Assembly (NCBI RefSeq): GCF_002831645.1
Contig: NZ_CP025117.1
Span: 3,053,001-3,117,000, forward strand
Length of the DNA: 64,000 nt
Direction: 5' to 3'
Source: Olleya sp. Bg11-27
GTDB lineage: Bacteria > Bacteroidota > Bacteroidia > Flavobacteriales > Flavobacteriaceae
The notes under the pieces were generated by a model, which did no database searches, was not told the DNA's origin, and saw only the letters and a program-made list of their open reading frames with translations. Every line of letters starts with the position of its first letter. The stretch's first letter is position 1. A program made the position numbers and the translations under genes. Shown one piece after another: positions 18,777 through 26,583 of this stretch.

Positions 18777-21176
18777 ATGAAATATTATATAATGATTTTG
18801 TGCTGCTGTATATTCAGTTGGTCACAAAGTCAAAACTGTAGCGCTACCCTTTCGGGAAAAGTGCTTGATTTTCATGATGGTTCACCTATTACTAATGCGA
18901 CCATTTTTATTGAAAGTCTAAACAAGTATACCACTACTGATGTTAATGGACAGTTTTCTGTTACTGCGCTTTGCAATGCTCCAATAGTTATTGTAGTTTC
19001 TCATTTAGCATGCGAAACAAAAACAGTAAACATCACGATTGAAGGCAATACGTTTATAGACATTACTCTAGAACACCATATTGAAGAGTTAAATGAGGTC
19101 CAAGTAGCAGGTGTTTCTAATACTAAAGTAACAAAAACTACTCAAGAGTCCGTCTTAAAAACCGAAACCATTGATCGCTTTAGTTCACTTAATTTAGGAG
19201 ATGCTTTAAAGCAAATTAGTGGCGTATCCTCTATTAATACAGGTAATAGTATAGTCAAACCCGTAATTAACGGTTTACATAGTAGTCGAATAATTGTGAT
19301 GACTAATGGCGTGAGGCTTCAAGACCAACAATGGGGAATTGAGCACGCACCAAACATCGATTTAAATACAGCAGGAAGCATTAATGTTATAAAAGGTGCT
19401 AATGCCTTAGCTTATGGTGGTGATGCCATTGGAGGTGTTATTATATTAAAACCGTCAAGAATTAGTTTAAAAGATTCGCTTTACGGAAAAACCATAGTAA
19501 GTGGTCAGACCAATGGTAGAGGTTACAACGCCAACACCTCACTAACCAAAACCTACAAAAAAGGATGGTATGTTGGTGCGCAAGCCTCTGTAAAACGTTT
19601 TGGCGATTTTGAAACACCAGATTACAGCTTAACCAATAGTGGCTTAAATACCAAAGGGTTTTCTGTTAATGGTGGTTTTAAAACCTTCGAGAAAGGGTTT
19701 AACGTCTATTATAGCCATTTGGACAATGAGATAGCCATTTTAAGAGCGTCACACATTGGAAACATTGAAGATTTAGTCAATGCGATTAACAGCCAACAAC
19801 CAGCAGTGATTGAAGATTTTAGCTATGATATTAACGCCCCTAAACAAGACGTGACACATCAAGTTTTTAAAACTGAATTTTACAAACGCTTTAAAACATT
19901 TGGACGTGTAGACCTGCAATATGATTACCAAAATAATCAACGTTTAGAATATGATATACGGGTTGGTGACGATAGAGATACGCCTGCAATAGATTTAACC
20001 TTAAAAACGCATACTTTAAAAACTAATGTAAAGTTAGACTCCAATAGTAACATAACATACCATTTTGGAGTAAACGCTGGTTATCAAAATAATTTTGCAG
20101 ACCCAAAAACTGGTGTTAGACGTTTAATACCAGATTATGATAAGTATGATTTAGGGGGCTTTGTAATTTCTAATATTAGATTAAATAACAGCATCCATAT
20201 GGACTTTGGTCTACGTTATGATTATAATCAAATTGATGCCAAAAAATTCTATTTAACGAGTCGTTGGAACGAGCGTAATTATGATACTGACTTTGGAGAT
20301 TTAGTAATTGATGATTTAGGAACCCAACTACTAACTAATCCTGTTTTTGAGTATTCCAATATATCCGCTTCGGCAGGTATGGCTTACCAATTGGATACGC
20401 ATAATAGCTTTATATTTAATTATGGACTATCCAATCGTGCCCCTAACCCATCTGAATTGTTTAGTGATGGTTTACACCACTCGGCAGCCAGAATAGAATT
20501 GGGAGATTTACGTTTAAAACAAGAAACGTCCAATCGTGTTTCTGGTACTTATAACTACACTAAAAACGATTTATCTTTAAACTTTGAAGCGTTTTATAAT
20601 CACATCAAAGATTACATTTTTATCGAACCCACTGGGACAGAAACAACCATACGTGGCGCGTTTCCTGTTTGGAGTTATAATCAAACTAATGCCGCGATCT
20701 ACGGATTAGATATTACTGCTAATTATAATTTTAATGACCAATGGTTTTTAAAACACAAATCGTCTTTTACAAAAGGAAAAGATATTGGTCAAGACCAGGC
20801 ATTAATTGATATGCCATCTTTAAAAACGGTAAATAGCATTGGTTACTCTAACCTCAAATGGTTAAAACTTAAAACAGAATTACAAAGTGAGTTAGTCTTT
20901 AGACAAAATGACTATCCTAATAATAATTTTGAAGTATTTATACCAACAACGCAGCAGACAGCATTGGTTGACGTCAGTACGACGCCTCCAACCTATCATT
21001 TATTGCATTTACAAAGTAATATTACCTTAGATATTTCTAAAAAAACAAATTTAAATATTGGGCTAAATATTACAAATGTATTGAATACCAATTACCGAGA
21101 AAACCTGAATAGATTACGTTATTTTGCTGATGATCTAGGAAGAAATATAATGTTACAATTAAAATTAAATTATTAA
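18777..21176 (+). CDS. TonB-dependent receptor, putative metal/cofactor uptake
   Basis: A 799-aa outer-membrane receptor. After a signal peptide (MILCCCIFSWSQSQ) comes a CarboxypepD_reg-like domain (SGKVLDFHDGSPITNAT...), then the plug domain with ALKQISGVSSINTGNSIVKPVINGL and INVIKGANALAYGGDAIGGVIILKP (about residues 135-225), and the barrel ending NIMLQLKLNY. The plug motif VKPVINGLHSSRIIVMTNGVRLQDQQWGIEHAP is reminiscent of receptors for metal chelates and zinc or copper. Flanked by the His-rich exported peptide and a lipoprotein, all on one strand with short gaps, so an operon is likely. Confidence 0.88.
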   Translation: MKYYIMILCCCIFSWSQSQNCSATLSGKVLDFHDGSPITNATIFIESLNKYTTTDVNGQFSVTALCNAPIVIVVSHLACETKTVNITIEGNTFIDITLEHHIEELNEVQVAGVSNTKVTKTTQESVLKTETIDRFSSLNLGDALKQISGVSSINTGNSIVKPVINGLHSSRIIVMTNGVRLQDQQWGIEHAPNIDLNTAGSINVIKGANALAYGGDAIGGVIILKPSRISLKDSLYGKTIVSGQTNGRGYNANTSLTKTYKKGWYVGAQASVKRFGDFETPDYSLTNSGLNTKGFSVNGGFKTFEKGFNVYYSHLDNEIAILRASHIGNIEDLVNAINSQQPAVIEDFSYDINAPKQDVTHQVFKTEFYKRFKTFGRVDLQYDYQNNQRLEYDIRVGDDRDTPAIDLTLKTHTLKTNVKLDSNSNITYHFGVNAGYQNNFADPKTGVRRLIPDYDKYDLGGFVISNIRLNNSIHMDFGLRYDYNQIDAKKFYLTSRWNERNYDTDFGDLVIDDLGTQLLTNPVFEYSNISASAGMAYQLDTHNSFIFNYGLSNRAPNPSELFSDGLHHSAARIELGDLRLKQETSNRVSGTYNYTKNDLSLNFEAFYNHIKDYIFIEPTGTETTIRGAFPVWSYNQTNAAIYGLDITANYNFNDQWFLKHKSSFTKGKDIGQDQALIDMPSLKTVNSIGYSNLKWLKLKTELQSELVFRQNDYPNNNFEVFIPTTQQTALVDVSTTPPTYHLLHLQSNITLDISKKTNLNIGLNITNVLNTNYRENLNRLRYFADDLGRNIMLQLKLNY

Positions 21177-21191
21177 CACAAAACATTAAAA

Positions 21192-21764
21192 ATGAAAAAA
21201 TTAAAACAATTATCCCTAGTACTATTAACTTCAATAGTATTTACAGCATGTTCCAACGATGACGATTCTTCAAATCCAGAACCTGTCAATGAGGAAGAAG
21301 TTATTACAACATTAACTGCCACGTTGACACCTGTTGGAGGCGGCGCAGCTATTATCTTTGAGTATCGTGATTTAGATGGTGATGGACCTGATGCACCAGT
21401 TGTATCTGCTCCGGCATTAACCGCTAACACAACCTATAATGGTACTTTAGTATTATTAAATGAAACAGTATCTCCTGCTGAATTGATTAATGAAGAAATT
21501 GAAGAAGAAAGTAACGATCATCAATTTTTTTACAGCGCATCAAATGATATAGCGACATTTACTTATGACGATGTTGATGGTAACGGAGACCCATTAGGTT
21601 TAGCATTTACTTTAACTACAGTTGATGCAGATGCATTAGGAACTTTGACAATTACTTTACGTCACGAACCAAGTAAATCTGCCGATGGTGTAGCCGATGG
21701 AGATATTACCAATGCTGGTGGCGCAACGGATATTGAAGCTGTTTTTCCTATTGAAATACAATAA
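21192..21764 (+). CDS. Lipoprotein associated with TonB receptor
   Basis: A 190-aa lipoprotein (lipobox VFTACSNDDDSS, Cys about residue 20) with an acidic N-terminal linker PEPVNEEEVITTLTATLTPVGGG and a beta-rich domain containing a HEPSK motif. Homologues in flavobacteria follow TonB receptors and are often named type 1 periplasmic binding fold superfamily protein, although no binding-protein fold is evident in so short a chain. It probably captures or passes on the ligand of the receptor 15 bp upstream. The operon ends at the terminator at 21785. Confidence 0.72.
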   Translation: MKKLKQLSLVLLTSIVFTACSNDDDSSNPEPVNEEEVITTLTATLTPVGGGAAIIFEYRDLDGDGPDAPVVSAPALTANTTYNGTLVLLNETVSPAELINEEIEEESNDHQFFYSASNDIATFTYDDVDGNGDPLGLAFTLTTVDADALGTLTITLRHEPSKSADGVADGDITNAGGATDIEAVFPIEIQ

Positions 21765-21784
21765 ACGACACATGTACTGTTAGT

Positions 21785-21813
21785 AAAAAGCATCCTTTTA
21801 GGATGCTTTTTTT
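21785..21813 (+). terminator. Intrinsic terminator after receptor operon
   Basis: AAAAAGCATCC/GGATGCTTTTTT with a TTTTA loop. Confidence 0.85.
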
Positions 21814-21984
21814 ATGCCTATATTTAAAATAATAGTATGCATTACAATCTTGATACTTATATACACCTACAATTTTGACACTCTGCTTTGGGACTGGTGT
21901 AGTTTAGGATTATATGATGTGTTATCTGCTATGCAGATTAAATATAATCAAAACGACTTTAGAGCATTTTATAAAGAGCATTAG
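21814..21984 (+). CDS. Possible 56-aa membrane peptide
   Basis: An ATG right after the terminator T-run opens a 56-codon frame ending at TAG 21982-21984. The product starts with a hydrophobic helix (FKIIVCITILILIYTY) and continues with DTLLWDWCSLGLYDVLSAMQ and a polar end. The amino-acid make-up is protein-like, but there is no promoter and I do not recognise it. It may instead be the surviving end of an older gene. Confidence 0.3.
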   Translation: MPIFKIIVCITILILIYTYNFDTLLWDWCSLGLYDVLSAMQIKYNQNDFRAFYKEH

Positions 21985-22332
21985 CCATTGACAAACTAAA
22001 TATAAACACAGCACAAAACACCGTAGTAAAAACAAGCAACCTATCGCTTTGTTAGTAAACACTCCCTTTTTACATACGCTGTATTACAACCTGTTTTAAG
22101 CCATTACCACACAAAGGTTAAAAACATATCACTTCTCAAACTAAAATGCGTGTAATTTAAGCTTATCAACAATAGCACGCATTAGATTATCAGCACACAC
22201 CACAATTGACACATCATCTATCCTTATTACACTAAAACAAGTACAGAATCCCACACTTAGACCCGATTATATCTTTTATAAACGATTAAAAAGAAATCGT
22301 TGTTCAAGCATTTTTAAAATATTTACCAAAAT
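21985..22332. other. Non-coding stretch left of the cassette array
   Basis: About 350 bp with no convincing gene. An ACACCGTAG--AAGCAAC stretch near 22020 vaguely recalls the left arm of the cassette recombination sites further right, so it may be a decayed cassette boundary; this is weak. Confidence 0.3.
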
Positions 22333-22535
22333 TGAGGTTTTCCGTAAAACAATTATAAATAGTTGCTATACATTTGATCAAGTTTAACGTGAAAAAATAT
22401 ACGTAGTTCTACGTATTGTGAGACAATTTTTTAAATTGTAGCTTCCCCGTTCAAAACCAAAATCAGGAACAAAACTTCCTCATATCCCGTAATATTTAGA
22501 GGATATGTGGAACAAAAGTCATCATATAACTAGTT
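22333..22535 (+). repeat. Long intercassette repeat, copy 1 (leader of the array)
   Basis: First of five copies of a ~200-bp conserved block that always ends directly at the first bases of a cassette. It contains GGTTTTCCGTAA, a dyad of two TACGTA hexamers spaced by 4 bp (22400-22415), TTGTAGCTTC, a hairpin CATATCC/GGATATG (near 22480-22507), and the end ATATAACTAGTTG. Other copies are near 31535, 33920, 36654 and 38862. Here it has no upstream cassette, so it may act as leader or promoter of the array. Function inferred only. Confidence 0.65.
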
Positions 22536-22575
22536 GTAAACAAGCTGAACAAACATTGTAACTTAAAAGAATAAT

Positions 22576-23010
22576 ATGGCAGATACATACAGAATAGGAA
22601 AAGATGGAGTTAAGGTTACTTTTCCATCAAGTGGATATACTTATCGAGAAGGTAAGGATGGTCGAGTTGTGGCTTTTCCTTCATCAGGTTACACGTATAG
22701 AGAAGGAAAAAATGGAAGAGTTGTCGCCTTTCCTTCGAGTGGTTATACATATCGAGAGGGAAAAGACGGAAAAGTTGTTGCATTCCCATCTTCAGGATAC
22801 ACTTATAGAGAGGGGAAAGATGGTCGAGTAATAGCATTTCCTTCAAGTGGTCATACTTATCGAGAAGGAAAAGACGGAAGAGTTGTTGCATTTCCTTCAA
22901 GCGGATATACTTACCGAGAAGGAAAAGATGGCAGAGTAGTCGCATTTCCATCATCAGGCTATACATATAAAGAAAATAAAAGTGGACGAATAGTTCCTAA
23001 AAAACTTTAG
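22576..23010 (+). CDS. Tandem 18-residue repeat protein (cassette 1)
   Basis: A 144-aa protein made almost wholly of an 18-residue repeat, YTYREGKDGRVVAFPSSG, in six full copies with partial copies at both ends. There is no signal peptide. The short strand-turn units with G-K-D-G and aromatic positions suggest a repetitive beta structure, somewhat like WG/MORN-type repeats, but I do not recognise a named family. The copies are nearly identical in protein but differ at many synonymous codon positions, so the repeat is old and the protein sequence is under selection. It shares cassette 1 with the gene 4 bp downstream. Confidence 0.7.
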   Translation: MADTYRIGKDGVKVTFPSSGYTYREGKDGRVVAFPSSGYTYREGKNGRVVAFPSSGYTYREGKDGKVVAFPSSGYTYREGKDGRVIAFPSSGHTYREGKDGRVVAFPSSGYTYREGKDGRVVAFPSSGYTYKENKSGRIVPKKL

Positions 23011-23014
23011 ACAA

Positions 23015-23464
23015 ATGGATTATAATGAAATAATATCAAATGGAAAACAAGTAATTAAATCAAAAATTGATGGAGATTTTGAAGGTTTTGATGACGAAAA
23101 CCTTTTTCCTTTGTACAACGGTCAATATTGGATTCAAAAAAATTACAAATATTGGTACCATTATTCATATATGGCCAATGTAACAATTTATGAATATAGG
23201 AATAGTCATTTTTTAACTGTTGACGGACAAAAACAATTCGTAGAAATTGAATTAATAGATGATGTAATTAAGGCAACCATAGTAAATGACTTTAACGGAT
23301 GGTCAGGAGACACAATTTTTGAATTAGACAATGGACAAATATGGAAGCAGAGTGAGTATGATTATAATTATTCATACAGACCTGATGCGATAATTTATTC
23401 AAATGGTTACGATTATAAAATTCTTGTAGAAGGAAATAGTGTTGGAGTTAAACGACTGAAATAA
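23015..23464 (+). CDS. Unknown protein with internal duplication (cassette 1)
   Basis: A 149-aa soluble protein whose two halves resemble each other: FEGFDDENLFPLYNGQYWIQKNYKYWYHYSYMANVTIY against FNGWSGDTIFELDNGQIWKQSEYDYNYSYRPDAIIY. Each half has the order D-F-x-G, L-NGQ-W-Q, then an aromatic-rich Y-Y-Y-A-I/V-I-Y strand, followed by a V-G/DG-K-V strand. This looks like a pair of small beta-barrel or SH3-like modules. No name is offered. It follows the repeat protein with a 4-bp gap and ends just before the R'' box of the cassette (AGTTTACAAC, 23469-23478), so the two genes move as one cassette. Confidence 0.65.
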   Translation: MDYNEIISNGKQVIKSKIDGDFEGFDDENLFPLYNGQYWIQKNYKYWYHYSYMANVTIYEYRNSHFLTVDGQKQFVEIELIDDVIKATIVNDFNGWSGDTIFELDNGQIWKQSEYDYNYSYRPDAIIYSNGYDYKILVEGNSVGVKRLK

Positions 23465-23470
23465 AGCCAG

Positions 23471-23600
23471 TTTACAACACCGTATATAATTTATTGCTGG
23501 CTTCTCGCCTACTTACGAAAGTCCTCGCGGACTTTCTTGGTCGGTAATTATTTACTAAATTAGTTGCTTAAACCACGCAACAAACCATATACAAACACGT
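23471..23600 (+). repeat. attC-like site (class A), interrupted by IS110 copy 1
   Basis: R''-like TTTACAAC (23471-23478) matches the reverse complement of the cassette start GTTGTAAAC (22533). The arms CCGTATATAATTTATTGC and GCAACAAACCATATAC pair imperfectly; an inner hairpin GAAAGTCC/GGACTTTC and the class A motif TTTACTAAATTAGTTGCTTAAA lie between. The right end AAACACGT at 23593-23600 runs straight into IS110. Confidence 0.72.
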
Positions 23601-23635
23601 CCAAGATCAATTCCTAATAAATATTCTGTTTTTTT

Positions 23636-24628
23636 TTAAGCTACATGTTGTTGTAAAACAACATAAGGCGTTCCTCTTTTCACAACTGCAAAAGCTCTAG
23701 CTATTAATTTATTTCTAACATTGTTTACTGCAATCATAGTTTGTTTGCCCTCTGCTAATTTTCGTTTATAATACAAGCGTAGTTCACTATCATGTTGTAT
23801 TGCCGATATAGTAGCCATACTTAATAAACTCTTCATTTTTCTGTCTCCTAGATAATGACACTGTTTTCGACGATGAATACTTGTCCCAGAGCGATGCTCA
23901 TAGGGTGCTGTACCACAATAACTTGAAAATGAACGCCATTTATCAAAACGTGTAAAATTACCTGTGTGATAAATAAATTGACAAGCCAACACCAAACCAA
24001 TACCTTTTAGACTACATAATAATTTAAAATTTATACTCATAGATTCATCCTGGGATATAATCTCTTTTATTCTTAATTCTATACCTTTTACTTGCTTTGT
24101 TAAATACGTTATACTACGTTTTAAACTAATACAACCTAAATCTGTTGTTGGACTAGTCAAAAGTACTTTCATTTCTTTTAGAGTCCCTTTAAGCCCTGCA
24201 TTGTTTCTAACTATTTGGTCCCGTAAAGCTAGTAATCTACCTAATTCTAATTGTGAATTACTTTTTACAGTACTTGGTTCTAATTCTTCCCTATATAGCC
24301 ATGCATATCTAGCAATTAGTTGAGCATCCAAACGGTCCGTTTTTTCTTTAACAATACCAGAAGAACGCTTGATTTTTAATGGACTTTCTTCTACATAAAC
24401 AATATCTTGACTACTTAAATAAAGTGCTAACTTTAATGAGTAATAACCCGTATTCTCAAAACAATAAAAAAAAGTCTGTCCTTTTGTATGCTTCAAAACC
24501 CATTTTATAAGGCTTTTATAGCCTAGTAATTCATTTGCAAACTCACGGTGTACTTGAGCGTGATAACAATAAGCATCAATTGTCTTTTTTGAGACATCAA
24601 TTCCAACTACTTCATCATAATTTTTCAT
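23636..24628 (-). CDS. IS110-family DEDD transposase/recombinase, copy 1
   Basis: A 330-aa recombinase. The RuvC-like DEDD domain shows GIDVSKKTIDAY (first Asp), FCFENTGYYS (Glu) and EKTDRLDAQLIARYAW (Asp-x-x-Asp); the C-terminal Transposase_20 domain shows LKGIGLVLACQ and CGTAPYEHRSGTSIHRRK with the conserved catalytic Ser. Members recombine DNA using a bridge RNA encoded in their non-coding end. Length and motifs are complete, so it may be active. It is roughly 60% identical by eye to the copy at 28353, so the two are not a recent duplication. Confidence 0.92.
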   Translation of the reverse strand: MKNYDEVVGIDVSKKTIDAYCYHAQVHREFANELLGYKSLIKWVLKHTKGQTFFYCFENTGYYSLKLALYLSSQDIVYVEESPLKIKRSSGIVKEKTDRLDAQLIARYAWLYREELEPSTVKSNSQLELGRLLALRDQIVRNNAGLKGTLKEMKVLLTSPTTDLGCISLKRSITYLTKQVKGIELRIKEIISQDESMSINFKLLCSLKGIGLVLACQFIYHTGNFTRFDKWRSFSSYCGTAPYEHRSGTSIHRRKQCHYLGDRKMKSLLSMATISAIQHDSELRLYYKRKLAEGKQTMIAVNNVRNKLIARAFAVVKRGTPYVVLQQHVA

Positions 24629-24649
24629 ATTTTTACAATTAGAGTTAAT

Positions 24650-24828
24650 AAAAATGTTGCTTTAACTACTTCCTTTGTCGGAGATTATACGTCTAGTATT
24701 CCAAATGGTTCTTAGCAACTTGTATAGACAAAGAGGACTGGTACGTGTAATGGATCTATAATTCTAAAACACGTTATAGTTCTCCTCTTTCCCTATATAA
24801 AGATATTTATTACAAACTAAAGGAACAC
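24650..24828 (-). ncRNA. Candidate IS110 bridge RNA, copy 1
   Basis: The non-coding end upstream of the transposase holds a stem AAGAGGACT (24731-24739) / AGTTCTCCTCTT (24779-24790), enclosing an internal loop. One side of the loop reads (plus strand) AAACACGTT at 24767-24775, the same bases as the target attC-like core (AAACACGT left of the element, AACACGTT right of it). The other side reads GTACGTGTAATGG (24741-24753). This matches the target-binding loop layout of IS110 bridge RNAs. The block is conserved in the second copy except at these guide positions. RNA ends are not defined. Confidence 0.55.
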
Positions 24829-24840
24829 GTTGGCAACAAT

Positions 24841-25458
24841 ATGAAAAGACTAATCGCACTTTTATTAATTTCAGTTTTATTTGGATGTAATAGCATTTCA
24901 GAAAATAAGAAAATTGAAATAACTGAAAAGTCTGAATTGAGCGAAAAGAAAAAAGGAGAAAATGAAGAATGGAATTTTAAGACATATCTTGACAAGGCGA
25001 TTGAATATCCTTTAAAAAAACTGAATCGAAAACCTATTTCTGAATTAAAATCTGAAACATTAAGAATTTGGAGATTTCCTGGAGGTGGAGCAGTTTTTGA
25101 GCAAATGTTGGAATTTAAGAAAGCTAATTCTGAACTGACATTTCACTCTTACTTAATTGAGGAGTTTGAAAATGAAAAGGAAAATCAATTGTCAAAACTG
25201 AATTTCTCGAAAAGAATTAACGAAAAAGGAATTATCAGCGAATTAAAATCAATAATTTCTGACTCTGATTTTATTAAGACTGAAGATAGCGAAAAATATT
25301 GCGAACCTTTTTGGGGTTGTGCAGATGTTTATCTTGTTGAATTTACAAACGGAAATGAAACAAACAAGTTTATTATAAATCATAATGTTGAGAAATGTGA
25401 CAATAAAAAAGCAGAAAACTCGAAAAAGATATTTAAAATAATGAACGAAATAATATAA
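24841..25458 (+). CDS. Lipoprotein of unknown function (cassette 2)
   Basis: A 205-aa lipoprotein: signal LIALLLISVLFGC with Cys near residue 16, a Glu/Lys-rich linker, then a mixed domain with LRIWRFPGGGAVFEQMLEFKK, a Lys/Glu-rich helix, and a paired-Cys region YCEPFWGCADVYLVEFTNG, with a further Cys in NVEKCDNKK. Its ATG lies 12 bp after the cassette core GTTGGCA at 24829, so it has almost no leader of its own and depends on an upstream promoter or on one within IS110. Family not recognised; similar short lipoproteins are common payloads in this array. Confidence 0.65.
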   Translation: MKRLIALLLISVLFGCNSISENKKIEITEKSELSEKKKGENEEWNFKTYLDKAIEYPLKKLNRKPISELKSETLRIWRFPGGGAVFEQMLEFKKANSELTFHSYLIEEFENEKENQLSKLNFSKRINEKGIISELKSIISDSDFIKTEDSEKYCEPFWGCADVYLVEFTNGNETNKFIINHNVEKCDNKKAENSKKIFKIMNEII

Positions 25459-25462
25459 ATAC

Positions 25463-25596
25463 TGTTGCCAACAACGTTTATAATTAATGGCTAGTTCAGG
25501 TTTGTTTACGAAAATCCTTGCGGATTTTCTATTCGGTTTTTATTTGCTAAATTAGTTACTTAAACACGCCACTAATCATACACGATACCGTTGCCA
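25463..25596 (+). repeat. attC-like site (class A) after cassette 2
   Basis: TGTTGCCAAC (25463-25472) is the exact reverse complement of the start of cassette 2. Left arm ACGTTTATAATTAATGGC, inner hairpin AAAATCC/GGATTTT, class A motif TTTGCTAAATTAGTTACTTAAA, right arm GCCACTAATCATACACG, then the next core GTTGCCA at 25590-25596. Confidence 0.75.
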
Positions 25597-25902
25597 AGCA
25601 TAGCGGAATTCCACTCAAACTAAAAAAACCGGACTTTAAAATCACCGAATTTCTGCCGACTCAAACTCCGAAAAACTTACTGTAAACTGAATTTCACTCT
25701 TGCGGAATTCTGATCAAACGGAATTTATGTAGTTTGCGGAATTTAAGCAGCTTTATGTGAAATTCAGACTGTTGAACCTCACTTAAAACCAGATTGAAAG
25801 CGGATGAATCTATTGCCGAATTCCAACTGTTGTGTTGAATTTCAATCAAACGGAATGACTTTGATCATGTGAAAAAATTAGCAAAATTCCACGCGTGGCA
25901 AC
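25590..25902 (+). other. Cassette 3 body with no evident gene
   Basis: This unit runs from GTTGCCAAGC (25590) to CGTGGCAAC (25894-25902), a near-complementary pair, and holds no frame longer than a few dozen codons on either strand. It is rich in variations of CGGAATTC/GAATTTC that recur at irregular spacing on both strands, so it could fold extensively. It may encode a non-coding RNA or be a decayed cassette. Confidence 0.55.
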
Positions 25903-26033
25903 AACGTGCATAATTAATATGCTTATTTTATGCGTATCGTGAAATTCTGCCGAATTTCACTAATGGTTAGTTTTTATTTATTAATTTAGTTGACTTAACA
26001 ACGCATACTAAGTCATGCACAAGCACGTTAGCA
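25896..26033 (+). repeat. attC-like site (class A) after cassette 3
   Basis: R''-like TGGCAAC (25896-25902); arms GTGCATAATTAATATGC and GCATACTAAGTCATGCAC are clearly self-complementary; inner hairpin GTGAAATTC/GAATTTCAC; next core GTTAGCA at 26027-26033. The best folded example of the series. Confidence 0.78.
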
Positions 26034-26043
26034 TACATTTGAA

Positions 26044-26487
26044 ATGACTCTTTCCGAAGTATATTTTTATATCATAATTATAGCTTACCAACTCTTTAGC
26101 TTGGTAATCATAACGTTTACGGAAGATTTAAAAGAGGAAAAATATTATAAGCGATATTTGAAAATCACTTTCTTAATCGGATTTCTTGGAATTATTATGG
26201 AATTATTGAATTGGAATTATTTCTGCCGATTTAATTGTACTCTTCTGACCTTCTCGCCTTTTCTGACTTTATTAATCTCAAAAGGAATTATTGAATTTTA
26301 TAAAAAAGTATTCAAAAGAGAGGCTTTTCAAATGCAATGGGGAAAATTATCAGACGGAATTTGGATAAAGAATAACGGAAATTTAAAACACAAAGGATAT
26401 TATAGTTGGTATACTGTGAATATTGGAAGTTTTCCGATTTTTATAATTACAGCTATATTTTTACTAATAGAAAAAAACGTATGCTAA
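26044..26487 (+). CDS. Four-helix membrane protein, paralogue A (cassette 4)
   Basis: A 147-aa membrane protein with about four hydrophobic segments (VYFYIIIIAYQLFSLVIITF, FLIGFLGIIMELLNW, LTFSPFLTLLISKGIIEF, FPIFIITAIFLLI). It is about 90-95% identical to the protein at 33050. The short soluble loop before the last helix contains GKLSDGIWIKNNG. The TAA stop (26485-26487) lies inside the R'' box GTATGCTAAC, so gene and recombination site overlap. The ATG is 17 bp after the core GTTAGCA. Function unknown. Confidence 0.72.
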   Translation: MTLSEVYFYIIIIAYQLFSLVIITFTEDLKEEKYYKRYLKITFLIGFLGIIMELLNWNYFCRFNCTLLTFSPFLTLLISKGIIEFYKKVFKREAFQMQWGKLSDGIWIKNNGNLKHKGYYSWYTVNIGSFPIFIITAIFLLIEKNVC

Positions 26488-26508
26488 CATTGGTAACCGT
26501 TGCACAAC
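26479..26508 (+). repeat. Minimal core junction between cassette 4 and IS1182
   Basis: GTATGCTAAC (26479-26488), a 10-bp spacer ATTGGTAACC, then GTTGCACAAC (26499-26508). The long arms seen in other sites are absent. The same junction recurs at 33485-33514. Confidence 0.6.
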
Positions 26509-26523
26509 CCCTTAAAAAAACAC

Positions 26524-26560
26524 AAAAACAGCTTAAAATCTTTGATTTTAAGCTGTTTTT
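26524..26560 (-). terminator. Hairpin terminator at the end of the IS1182 transposase
   Basis: AAAAACAGCTTAAAATC/GATTTTAAGCTGTTTTT around TTT is perfect over 17 bp, and lies between cassette 4 and the transposase stop. It would stop transcription in either direction, including read-through along the array. Confidence 0.85.
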
Positions 26561-26583
26561 AATTTTGACTCTCCGTATTTTCT

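Larger units (their letters stand above)
23601..24828 (-). mobile_element. IS110-family insertion sequence, copy 1, in an attC-like site
   Basis: The element carries one DEDD transposase on the minus strand, a short end of ~35 bp downstream of it, and a ~200-bp non-coding end upstream of it. It lies between AAACACGT (23593-23600) and AACACGTTGGC (from 24824), that is, at the right-hand core of an attC-like site. Boundaries are estimated from comparison with the second copy, which shares TCCAAG--TCAA at its left end and TATTCCAAATGGT within its right end. Exact ends may differ by a few bases. Confidence 0.75.

Noticed and set aside
22605-22970. Long frames on the opposite strand and in other frames of the 18-residue repeat gene
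   Set aside because: They are by-products of the repeat, with Leu-rich, unnatural composition; the forward repeat protein is the one with synonymous-type variation.
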